From Streptomyces sp. VRA16 Mangrove soil (GTDB taxonomy: Bacteria; Actinomycetota; Actinomycetes; Streptomycetales; Streptomycetaceae): DNA of 64,000 bases. A program made the translations under genes and the position numbers. The notes beneath the pieces were generated by a model. The model was not told the origin of the DNA. It did no database searches and was given only the letters and a program-made list of their open reading frames with translations. This document shows positions 7,785 to 15,498 of this stretch, in pieces; position 1 is the first letter of the stretch, and each line of letters starts with the position of its first letter. The DNA is taken from assembly GCF_017377775.1 (NCBI RefSeq), contig NZ_JAFVLN010000001.1, positions 868,001 through 932,000 of the forward strand. The letters are read 5' to 3'.

Positions 7785-8807
7785 ATGGATCCGGTCGACG
7801 CGCTGCGCCGCATCGCGTTCCTGCTGGAGCGCGACCGCGCCCCGACCTACCGCGTCCGCGCCTTTCGCACCGCCGCCGCCGTACTCGCGGATCTTCCGGA
7901 GGCAGAGACGGCGGCCAGAGCGGCGAACGGCACGCTGGAGTCCCTCAGAGGGATCGGCCCCAAGACGGCGGGCGTCGTCCGCGACGCTCTGGCCGGGCGC
8001 GTACCGGCGTACCTGGAAGGGCTGGAGGAACGGGCCGGCACCCCGCTCGTGGCCGGCGACGCGGGGGCCCGGCTGCGAGCGCTGCTGCGCGGCGACTGTC
8101 ATCTGCACTCCGACTGGTCCGACGGCGGCAGCACCATCGAGGAGATGGGCCGCGCCGCCCGCGACCTGGGCCACGAGTGGGCCGTGCTCACCGACCACTC
8201 GCCGCGCCTGACCGTGGCCAGGGGCCTGTCCGCCGAGCGGCTGCGCGACCAGCTCGACGTGGTCGCGGAACTGAACCGGCGCTGGGCGCCGTTCCGGCTG
8301 CTGACCGGGATCGAGTGCGACATCCTCGACGACGGCTCCCTCGACCAGGAACCGGAACTGCTCGACCGCCTCGACGTGGTCGTCGTGTCGGTCCACTCCA
8401 AACTGCGGATGGAGGCGCGGGCGATGACCCGGCGCCTGGTGGCCGCCGTCACCGACCCCCGGGCCGACGTCCTCGGCCACTGCACCGGACGGCTGGTGAC
8501 CGGGCGCGGCAGGCCCGAGTCGGAGTTCGACGCCGACACGGTGTTCGCGGCGTGCGCCGAGGCGGGCACCGCCGTCGAGATCAACAGCCGCCCCGAGCGG
8601 CTCGACCCGCCGCGCCGACTCCTGCGGCGCGCCGTCGCCGCAGGCACCCTCTTCGCCGTGGACACCGACGCGCACGCGCCCGGACAGCTCGACTGGCAGC
8701 AGATCGGCTGCGCACGGGCGGAGGAGTGCGCAGTGCCGGACGACCGGGTCGTGACCACCTGGCCTGTCGACCGGCTGCTCGCCTGGACCCGGGAGAAGCA
8801 GACGTGA
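7785..8807 (+). CDS. PHP-domain metal-dependent hydrolase with PolX-like N-terminus
   Basis: 340 residues. The N-terminus (DALRRIAFLLERD, then RAFRTAAAVL) and the helix-hairpin-helix ESLRGIGPKTAGVV look like the start of a family-X DNA polymerase. The PHP domain begins at residue 104 with DCHLHSD (H106, H108) and continues through TDHSPR, SVHSK, GHCTGR and the C-terminal DTDAHAP, all metal ligands. The nucleotidyltransferase domain that lies between them in bacterial PolX is absent. The likely activity is phosphoesterase or 3'-5' exonuclease. AGGGAG precedes the ATG. It is divergent from the methyltransferase across 138 bp. Confidence 0.88.
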   Translation: MDPVDALRRIAFLLERDRAPTYRVRAFRTAAAVLADLPEAETAARAANGTLESLRGIGPKTAGVVRDALAGRVPAYLEGLEERAGTPLVAGDAGARLRALLRGDCHLHSDWSDGGSTIEEMGRAARDLGHEWAVLTDHSPRLTVARGLSAERLRDQLDVVAELNRRWAPFRLLTGIECDILDDGSLDQEPELLDRLDVVVVSVHSKLRMEARAMTRRLVAAVTDPRADVLGHCTGRLVTGRGRPESEFDADTVFAACAEAGTAVEINSRPERLDPPRRLLRRAVAAGTLFAVDTDAHAPGQLDWQQIGCARAEECAVPDDRVVTTWPVDRLLAWTREKQT

Positions 8808-8923
8808 CCCGCCGCCCCGCACCGTGAAGTCGGCCCGCCCGGGGCGCGGACAGGGGCCGCAGGCAGCATGATCGGGGGAGCGGGCACGTGCGCCGCGGCC
8901 CGCCCGGCGGAAGGAGAGGCCCC

Positions 8924-11107
8924 ATGACGACGGCCGGGACACGGGGGACGGTTGCGCGCCGGCTGCTCCGTGCGGCGGCCTTCGTCCTCGCGGCCCTCGC
9001 CACCTTCTGCCTCGTCGCGGCCGCGAGCCTGCGCGCCACCCTGCTCGACCCCGGCTTCTACGCCTCCGCCCTCGACCGGGAGCGCGCCTACAACCGGCTC
9101 TACGACGAAGTCCTCGTCGACCCCCGGACGGCGCCCGTGACCCGGCAACTGCTCGCCCAGCTGCCGATCCCCGAGGCGCAGGTGACCTCCAACATCAAAC
9201 TCGTCCTGCCGCCCGACACGGTCCGGGCGCTGGCCCGGCAGCAGATCGACGCCACCGTCGGCTACCTCAACGGCAGCCGGCCCGACCTGGACCTCACCGT
9301 CGACCTGCGTCCCGTCCTGGCCAACCTGGACGACCTCGCCCAGGTCTACCTCGGCGACCTGGTGGCCGGAGTGCAGAACCAGCCCGAACCGGACTTCGCA
9401 CGGTTCGCCGCCGACCTGTCGGACGCCGTGCGCGAGCTCGCCGCCGGGCGCGCGCCCGAAGGCGTCCCCACTCTGACGCTCACCGAGAGCCAGACGCAGA
9501 CCGTCACCGTCGCGCTCCTCGCGGCCGTGCCCGAGGACCGGCGCGCGGCGCTGCGCCCCGAGATCGAGACCGCGCTGGCCGACGGAGACGTGGGCACCGC
9601 CCTCGCGGCCGTCGCCGCGCAGGCCTCCACCGACCGCTCCGGCTCGGCCCTGCAGCACCTGCGGCAGATCCTCGACGGCGGCACCTGGGACCCCGCCCCG
9701 GCGCTCGCCGCGTCCGGCAACGACCTGCGCGCCGTGCACGACGTCCGGCCCTACACGGCGACCGGCGTCGGCCTGGTGGAAGTACTGGCCGCGGTGGCCC
9801 TCCTCCTGTGCCTGCTCGCCCTGTGGGTCACCGGCCCGCCGGAGCCGGGGAGCAGAGCGACGGCCCTGGCCTGGCCACTGCTCGGCGGCGCCCTACTGGT
9901 CGCCGTGGCCGTCGGCATCGGGGAACTGCTCGGCGACGGACGGGTCATCACCCCCTCCGGCTCCTGGCCGCCGTCCCTGAACCGGCTCGTGGACGACGTG
10001 CAGGCCCGCGCCCACGGCATGCTGATCCGCACCACGCTGCTCACCGCCCTGGTCGCCGTGGTCGTCGCCGCGGCGCTCCTGGTCGTGGGCCGCGTGCTCG
10101 ACGAGCGGCGCGCCCGGCAGATCCCCGCCTGGCGCATCCGGGGCATCGGCCTCGCGGCCGCGGCCCTCGCCGTCACCGGCATCGTCGTGACCCCGCTGGT
10201 CACCGCCGGGTCCGCCCCGCGTCGCTGCCAGGGCAGCACCGCACTGTGCGGGCGCCCGTACGACGAAGTGGCCTATCTGACCACGCACAACGCGATGTCG
10301 ACGACCGTCGACCGGTTCATCGGCCCGCTCCAGGACCCGAGCATCACCGCCCAACTGAACGACGGCGCACGCGCCCTGCAGCTCGACACCTACCGGTGGG
10401 AACGCCCCGAGGAGATCACCGCGCGCCTCGACGCCTCCGACTTCACGGCCGAGCAGAAGGAACTCGTCCGGCGCGCCGTCAACACGATCAACCCGCCCCG
10501 CGACGGACTGTGGCTGTGCCACGCCGTGTGCCGGGCCGGCGCCGTCGAACTCGTGCCGCAGCTGCGGGAGATCGGCGCCTGGATGCGGCAGAACCCCACG
10601 GAAGTGCTCACGCTGATCGTGCAGGACGCGATCACCGGCGCCGACACCGAAAAGGCCTTCCACGAGGCGGGCCTGGACAAGCTGCTGTACACCCCCGACG
10701 ACGACCCCGACCACCCCTGGCCCACCCTGGGACAGATGATCGACGGCGGTCGGCGGCTCGTCGTCTTCGCCGAGGAGGCCGACGGCCCCGCCGCCTGGTA
10801 CCGGAACTTCTACCGCTACGCCATGGAGACGCCGTTCGCCTTCCGCTCACCGGGCGCGATGAACTGCACCCCGCACCGCGGCGGCACCGGCAGACAGCTG
10901 TTCCTGCTCAATCACTTCATCACCGACAACGGCGGCAGCCGTATCGACGCGGGCACGGTCAACGCCCGGACGTTCCTGCTGGACCGGGCGCACCGGTGCG
11001 AGAGCGAGCGGGGCCACCCGGTCACCTTCGTCGCCGTCGACTACGCCACGATCGGCGACGCCCAGGGCGCCGTCGCCGCCCTCAACGCGGAGCGCTCCGA
11101 CTCCTGA
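8924..11107 (+). CDS. Membrane-anchored PI-PLC-X-like phosphodiesterase
   Basis: 727 residues. The ATG at 8924 is chosen because AAGGAGAGG lies before it. A first hydrophobic segment (about 12-36) precedes a roughly 240-residue outside region rich in helices. Four more membrane segments (about 285-305, 315-335, 370-390, 405-425) follow, then a C-terminal catalytic domain of the PLC-like phosphodiesterase fold. H455 (TTHNAMS) and H533 (LWLCHAVC) are the expected catalytic histidines, with LQLDTYRWE between them. The enzyme should face the cell exterior and may cleave phosphodiesters in lipids or glycopolymers. Six cysteines in the outer part could form disulfides. The substrate is not predictable. 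Confidence 0.82.
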   Translation: MTTAGTRGTVARRLLRAAAFVLAALATFCLVAAASLRATLLDPGFYASALDRERAYNRLYDEVLVDPRTAPVTRQLLAQLPIPEAQVTSNIKLVLPPDTVRALARQQIDATVGYLNGSRPDLDLTVDLRPVLANLDDLAQVYLGDLVAGVQNQPEPDFARFAADLSDAVRELAAGRAPEGVPTLTLTESQTQTVTVALLAAVPEDRRAALRPEIETALADGDVGTALAAVAAQASTDRSGSALQHLRQILDGGTWDPAPALAASGNDLRAVHDVRPYTATGVGLVEVLAAVALLLCLLALWVTGPPEPGSRATALAWPLLGGALLVAVAVGIGELLGDGRVITPSGSWPPSLNRLVDDVQARAHGMLIRTTLLTALVAVVVAAALLVVGRVLDERRARQIPAWRIRGIGLAAAALAVTGIVVTPLVTAGSAPRRCQGSTALCGRPYDEVAYLTTHNAMSTTVDRFIGPLQDPSITAQLNDGARALQLDTYRWERPEEITARLDASDFTAEQKELVRRAVNTINPPRDGLWLCHAVCRAGAVELVPQLREIGAWMRQNPTEVLTLIVQDAITGADTEKAFHEAGLDKLLYTPDDDPDHPWPTLGQMIDGGRRLVVFAEEADGPAAWYRNFYRYAMETPFAFRSPGAMNCTPHRGGTGRQLFLLNHFITDNGGSRIDAGTVNARTFLLDRAHRCESERGHPVTFVAVDYATIGDAQGAVAALNAERSDS

Positions 11108-11168
11108 ACCGAGGGCGGACCAGGAGTGCGTCGGAGGGCGGGTCTCCGTTTCCTGCGCCCGCGCGACG

Positions 11169-11194
11169 GTCTTGTGCACCGAGGGGCGGGGTAC
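11169..11194 (+). promoter_or_regulatory. Candidate SigB-type stress promoter
   Basis: GTCT at 11169-11172 and GGGTAC at 11189-11194 are separated by 16 bases, which fits the Streptomyces SigB consensus GNNT-N14-16-GGGTAY. The site ends 35 bases before the GTG of the next gene. The match is by eye and the consensus is short. Confidence 0.4.
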
Positions 11195-11229
11195 GCGGAT
11201 GCCCCGTCACCGGACAGAGGAGACCGCTC

Positions 11230-11802
11230 GTGGAACGGGTCAACGCCTTCCTCACCCGACACATCTGGGCCCAGCTCGCGCTGTCGGTGCTCGCCGGCGC
11301 CGTACTGGTCCAACTCATCTACCCGCAGGGCCCGTTCGGCGCCGTCCTGATCCGTACCGCCTTCACCTCCGTCGGCGCGTGCGCCGTCGTGCTGGCAGTG
11401 CGCCGCAAGGAGAGACGCGCCGCTGGAGGCACGGACGGCCTGGTCTCCCTCGACCAGCGGCTGCGCACCGGAGAGGCACCCACCGATCCAGGGGAACGAC
11501 GGGCGATGCGCGATCTGGTCGACCAGCGCCTGCACCGCACGCGGCACCGCAAGGGCGCCCTCGTCTTCCTGGCCGTCATGTTCGTGGGCATCACCGTGCT
11601 GACGGGCCTGACCGCGGGCGTCCGTCAGACCGTCGGATTCGCCGTGCTGACCGTGGTGTTCCTCTCCTGGATGCAGTACATGAGCCGGTTGAACATCCGA
11701 CGGCTGCGCACCATGGACGCGGCGCTGCGCGACGCGGGTCCCGGTTTCGTGAGCCCGCCGCGCGGAGCCACCGAACCCTCCGCGCCGCGCGAACGCCCGT
11801 AG
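11230..11802 (+). CDS. Small integral membrane protein, unknown function
   Basis: 190 residues starting at GTG 11230, with AGAGGAG 8 bases upstream. Hydrophobic segments are visible at about 12-30, 38-55, 107-125 and 127-145. A charged loop between the second and third (ERRAAGG to HRTRHRKG) and a charged C-terminal tail lie on one side. I do not recognise a named family. A SigB-like promoter just upstream suggests stress-linked expression. The Mrr-like gene follows 69 bp downstream in the same direction. Confidence 0.78.
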   Translation: MERVNAFLTRHIWAQLALSVLAGAVLVQLIYPQGPFGAVLIRTAFTSVGACAVVLAVRRKERRAAGGTDGLVSLDQRLRTGEAPTDPGERRAMRDLVDQRLHRTRHRKGALVFLAVMFVGITVLTGLTAGVRQTVGFAVLTVVFLSWMQYMSRLNIRRLRTMDAALRDAGPGFVSPPRGATEPSAPRERP

Positions 11803-11871
11803 TCGATCATGGTCTGCGCTTCTCGGGGCATGTGTCCGCCACAAGGTTGTGCACGGACGAAGGAGACACCC

Positions 11872-12684
11872 ATGGCGATACGCCGGACCGACGCGCAGAC
11901 CGGTGCGAGCCCGATGGCCGAGGGCGCCGCCCCCGCCACCGCGGGCGGCGGCGGACTGTCCGGCCTCGTGGTCGCCTTCGCGCTGATCGGCTCCGTGTGC
12001 TGCGCCGGTGTCCTGCTCTTCGTGCGCTTCGCCCACTGGGCCGGGACGCGGCCGTACACGGCAGGTCTGCTCATCGCGCTGACCGTGCCGGTGTTCTACG
12101 TCCTGGGGCGGGCGATGCCGCGGGGGCGTGAACTGCGCCGCGCGGCCCGCGCCGGGATGGCCGCGGTCGACCGGGACCTGGCACCGGTCCCGGCCGGAGC
12201 GCCGGTCGAGGTGCCGGCCGCGCCCTTCGGGACGGAGCCGGTGCACGACGGCCTGACCGTCGAACTCGCCCCGCAGCGGCCTGACTTCATGGACCTCGAC
12301 CCGGACGCCTTCGAGGCGGCCGTCGCCGCCCTGTGCGAACGTGACGGCTGCCGTGACGTGAGCGTCGTCGGCGGCGCCGGGGACCTGGGCGCCGACGTGA
12401 TCGCCGTCGCGCCGGACGGCCGCCGGGTCGTCGTGCAGTGCAAGCGGTACGCCCCCGACCACAAGGTGGGCTCCCAGGACCTCCAGCGTTTCGGCGGAAC
12501 CTGCTGGTCGGTGCATGGCGCGCAGCTCCCCGTCGTCGTGACGACGAGCAGCTTCACGGCGCCGGCGCAGGAGTACGCGGCGGGGTGCGGCATCCACTGC
12601 GTGGACGGCGCGGTGCTGCGGGCGTGGGCCGAGGGGTCGGGATCCGCGCCCTGGGGGCCCGCGGCGCCGCCGGAGTCCGTGTGA
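11872..12684 (+). CDS. Mrr-type restriction-endonuclease-like membrane protein
   Basis: 270 residues. The start is the ATG at 11872 with GAAGGAG 7 bases upstream. Two membrane segments (about 30-52 and 60-80) are followed by a linker and a C-terminal Mrr_cat/PD-(D/E)xK nuclease domain. The catalytic set is visible as D175 (LGADVIAV) and Q189-x-K191 (VVQCKRYAP). Such proteins cleave DNA, often modified or foreign DNA. Anchoring in the membrane suggests action on incoming DNA or envelope-linked control. The activity is inferred from motif only. Confidence 0.85.
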   Translation: MAIRRTDAQTGASPMAEGAAPATAGGGGLSGLVVAFALIGSVCCAGVLLFVRFAHWAGTRPYTAGLLIALTVPVFYVLGRAMPRGRELRRAARAGMAAVDRDLAPVPAGAPVEVPAAPFGTEPVHDGLTVELAPQRPDFMDLDPDAFEAAVAALCERDGCRDVSVVGGAGDLGADVIAVAPDGRRVVVQCKRYAPDHKVGSQDLQRFGGTCWSVHGAQLPVVVTTSSFTAPAQEYAAGCGIHCVDGAVLRAWAEGSGSAPWGPAAPPESV

Positions 12685-12697
12685 CAGGTGCTCGGTC

Positions 12698-13070
12698 TCA
12701 ACTCCCCCGACGGCTGCGGTGGTCGTAGGGACGACCGGTCACCGGCACCGGTGCGCCCGAGGGGTGCGGTTCGGGGCGGTGCACGCCTCGGGGCCGGTAG
12801 GGCAGGGCGTCGGGACCCCGTCAGATAGGCCCCGGCCGCGATGTACGAGCGGTCGCCCAGGTGCAGCGTGTCGTTGTCCACGCTGGCCAGTTCGGAGACG
12901 AAGCACTGCTCGCCGACCGTGTGCTCGGGCCGGGCCGCGGTCATCCGGTCCTGGATCTCCCGCTGCCGGGCACGGTCCGCCTCGTCGGCGTCGGACCGGA
13001 AGAGCCAGGGGGAGTAGTCGAACCGGTGGGGGCCCGTCGGCAGCGGCCCTCGGGTGGTTTCGTTCGGCAC
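12698..13070 (-). pseudogene. Remnant of a hexapeptide-repeat acyltransferase gene
   Basis: From GTG 13070 (GGAAGG upstream) a good frame reads 85 residues (PHRFDYSPWLFRSDADEADR through LGDRSYIAAGAYLTG, to 12816). It strongly resembles the beginning of large actinobacterial acyltransferases with left-handed beta-helix repeats. The match then stops. In a shifted frame, GPDALPYRPRGVHRPEP runs to a TGA at 12698-12700 and could be the original C-terminus. I infer a large internal deletion that also shifted the frame. The rest of the long frame, antisense to the Mrr gene, is not coding. Confidence 0.55.
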
Positions 13071-13339
13071 GTCGTCCTTCCTCGGTCCTGGACTCGCTCG
13101 CGTCACACGGACAGAAAGCGCTTGCCGTCGACCCTAGCGGCGGCCCCGCCGCCGCCGGAACCCGTCTCCGGGCCGGTGTCGCGCCGATCGGTACCGGTCA
13201 GGGCTGGCGCGGGCCGGTGCCGGTCAGAGGATGCGCGGGGCGGAGTCCGGCATTCCTGTGCGGCCGGGGCCTGGCGGGGTTGCCGGACGGAGGTACCCTC
13301 TTGGTCAGTCGACGGCGCTTTCTGACGGAAGGTACTGGG

Positions 13340-13843
13340 ATGCCCCAGGGGCTGCCCCGCCACACCCCCGAGTACGTGGCCGAGTTGGCGTGCCATGTCT
13401 CGGAGCTGCTCGACGTGCTCTACGGGCGCGCCCAGGAGGCGGCGGCCGGGCCCCTCCCGCCGTCGCAGTTCCGTGCGCTGGCGGTGATCGAGGAGCGGCA
13501 GCGGGTCAACCAGCGGACCCTGGGCGAGGCGCTGGGGTCCAGGCCGTCGTCGGTGAGCCGGCTCTGTGACCGGCTGGAGGCCGCCGGACTGGTCGAGCGG
13601 CTCGCCAGCAGCACCAGCCGCCGCGAGGTCGAGCTGCGGCTGAGCCGTCGCGGCGCGGTCGTCCTCGAGGACTTCCGTGCGTCGCGCGCGCGGGAGATCG
13701 CCGTCGTCCTGGAGACCATGGTCCCCGCGCATCTGCGCACCCTGGCCGAAGGGCTGGAGCAGTTCGAGCGCGCGGCCACGGGCCACATCGGCCTGCACGC
13801 GGTTCCCGAGGACGCCGAAGGGCCGTCGGGCACCGTCGCCTGA
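13340..13843 (+). CDS. MarR-family transcriptional regulator
   Basis: 167 residues with the winged-helix core: VNQRTLGEALGSRPSSVSRLCDRLEAAGLVERL is the recognition helix plus wing entry, and ASSTSRREVELRLSRRG forms the wing. Terminal helices give the usual dimer. GGAAGG lies upstream of the ATG. It precedes a block of SpoIIE-type phosphatases, and related MarR proteins often sit beside such genes in Streptomyces. Its operator may be the palindrome at 13957-13970. The ligand is unknown. Confidence 0.85.
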   Translation: MPQGLPRHTPEYVAELACHVSELLDVLYGRAQEAAAGPLPPSQFRALAVIEERQRVNQRTLGEALGSRPSSVSRLCDRLEAAGLVERLASSTSRREVELRLSRRGAVVLEDFRASRAREIAVVLETMVPAHLRTLAEGLEQFERAATGHIGLHAVPEDAEGPSGTVA

Positions 13844-14155
13844 CCGCCTGCGACCCCAGGTAGCCGACCGCACTCAGCCCTCGACGGGCCCCGTTCCGGC
13901 GAAGAGTACGGAGGCTGCCTCTTTGTCCCGGGAGCGGGATAGAATCTCCGCATAGTTTGCCGCACGGCAACATTTGTGGTGCTTTGACGTTCCCGCCCGG
14001 CTCATCGGCGCAGCGCAGGGATCGTGGTCGCGGTCGGCCCGGCGAACTACCCGCACGGCCAGGGGAGATCTCCTTGGCGGCGGGTGATCCAGCGGCGCCA
14101 AAGCCCGTTCTGGCGTCCAACCCGGCAGTCGGCCTGTTCATCGAAGAAGGCTGCT
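13844..14155. other. 312-bp intergenic region
   Basis: No gene seen. It holds the TTGCCG-CA-CGGCAA palindrome described separately and, at its end, the ribosome-binding site (GAAGAAGG) of the following phosphatase gene. Confidence 0.6.
13957..13970. promoter_or_regulatory. Palindrome TTGCCG-CA-CGGCAA, candidate MarR operator
   Basis: A perfect 6-2-6 inverted repeat, 113 bp after the MarR gene and 186 bp before the phosphatase start. It sits just downstream of the AT-richer GATAGAATCT, which could be part of a promoter. Assignment to the MarR protein rests on proximity and symmetry only. Confidence 0.45.
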
Positions 14156-15328
14156 GTGACTCATTTCCCTGCCGCGGAACGCGCTGTCCGCGGTGCCGCT
14201 CCGTTCGGGCTCCTGGACGCGGTGCGGGCGGCGCTGGCCGAGCACTACGACGCCCTGGGCGCCGATCTGCTGCTGGCCGACTACGGCCTCACCGTCCTGC
14301 AGCCGGTGACCGATCTGCCGCACACCGCCGAACCGCAACCCGTGGACGCGGGACCGGCGGGCCGCGCCTTCGCCGGCCAGGAGCCGCAGCGCCGCCCGGT
14401 CGAGGACGGGGGAGCGGTCGACCTGTTCCTCCCGATGACCGTGCGCGGCGACCGGCTCGGGATCCTCAGGGTCCGCGTGCCGGAAGAGCGAACAACGTCA
14501 CAGGACCTCCAGGAACTCGGCGCTCTCGCCGAGATCCTCGCCCACGAGATCGTGGTCGCGGACCGGGACACCGACGTCTATCTGCAGGCCCGCCGGGCCG
14601 GCCGGCTCACCCTCGCCGCCGAGATGCAGTGGCAACTGCTGCCGGGGCGCGGCTACACCCGCGACGAGTACGCCATCGGCGCCCAGTTGGAACCCGCCTA
14701 CGCCATCCACGGCGACAACTTCGACTGGGCCGCGACCAGCGAGAACCTCACCCTCACCATCACGAACGGCATGGGGGAGGGCATCGAGGCGTCGCTCCTG
14801 ACCAACCTCGCCGTCAACGCCCTGCGCAACGCCCGCCGGGCCGGCATCGGCATCGCCGACCAGGCGGCCCTGGCCGACCAGGCCCTGCACGCGCAGTACG
14901 GTGGCAGCCAGTACGTCTCGACGCTGCTGCTCTCCTTCGACCTGGCGTCCGGACGCGTGCTGGCCGTGGACGCGGGATCGCCCCAGCTGTGGCTCCAGCG
15001 GGGCAGGGAGATCGAGCAGATCCCCTTCGAGGCGCAGCTGCCGCTGGGCATGTTCGAGGAGACGGACTACGTCGCGCAGGAGTTTGAGGTGCTGCCCGGC
15101 GACCGGCTGTTCTTCGTCAGCGACGGTGTCTACGACGCCCTGTCCGCGTCCGGCGAGGCGTACGGGGAGAAGATGCTGGCCCGCGCCATACGGTCCGCGA
15201 GTCTGCTTCCGGCGTCCGCCGTGCCCCGCGCGATTCTGCAGGAACTCGTGGTGCATCTCGACGCCCACGCCGACGACGACGCCCTGGTGGTGTGCCTGGA
15301 CTGGTTCGGCCGGGAGTCGTCCGGCTGA
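14156..15328 (+). CDS. SpoIIE/PP2C-like phosphatase-fold protein with altered metal site
   Basis: 390 residues from GTG 14156 (GAAGAAGG upstream). An N-terminal GAF-like sensor region (residues 1-130) precedes a SpoIIE-type PP2C domain. GDNFDW keeps the first Asp motif, but the second motif reads TNGMGEG where active enzymes have D-G/V-x-G-H/K-G, so Asn replaces a metal-binding Asp. Later motifs (FVSDGVYD, DDALVVCLDW) are kept. It could be a weak phosphatase or a pseudophosphatase that binds an antagonist protein. It is followed after 170 bp by a second, normal phosphatase, and the two may act on the same STAS protein. Confidence 0.85.
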   Translation: MTHFPAAERAVRGAAPFGLLDAVRAALAEHYDALGADLLLADYGLTVLQPVTDLPHTAEPQPVDAGPAGRAFAGQEPQRRPVEDGGAVDLFLPMTVRGDRLGILRVRVPEERTTSQDLQELGALAEILAHEIVVADRDTDVYLQARRAGRLTLAAEMQWQLLPGRGYTRDEYAIGAQLEPAYAIHGDNFDWAATSENLTLTITNGMGEGIEASLLTNLAVNALRNARRAGIGIADQAALADQALHAQYGGSQYVSTLLLSFDLASGRVLAVDAGSPQLWLQRGREIEQIPFEAQLPLGMFEETDYVAQEFEVLPGDRLFFVSDGVYDALSASGEAYGEKMLARAIRSASLLPASAVPRAILQELVVHLDAHADDDALVVCLDWFGRESSG

Positions 15329-15363
15329 GGGAGGGGTGGTTGCCGGAACGGGCCCGGACGTGA

Positions 15364-15394
15364 AACTGTTGCCTCATGGAAACAGTTAGGGTTC
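15364..15394 (+). promoter_or_regulatory. Inverted repeat and SigB-like promoter remnant
   Basis: AACTGTT (15364-15370) and AACAGTT (15381-15387) form a 7-10-7 inverted repeat. GCCT-N14-GGGTTC overlaps it and differs from the SigB consensus at one base. It lies in the 170-bp gap before the GAF-PP2C gene, whose start is 105 bp further on. Confidence 0.3.
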
Positions 15395-15498
15395 CGGCCG
15401 TGCCCTGAGCGGGACAAGCCCGTTGATCCACGTGCCGGTTGCTTCCCCAGACTTTCAGTGAAGGGTGGTGGGGGTCCGCTTCTGCCGGGCCCCACGCG

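Noticed and set aside
11041..12597. Long antisense frame over the membrane protein and Mrr genes
   Set aside because: No domain seen; the sense genes have good ribosome-binding sites and motifs.
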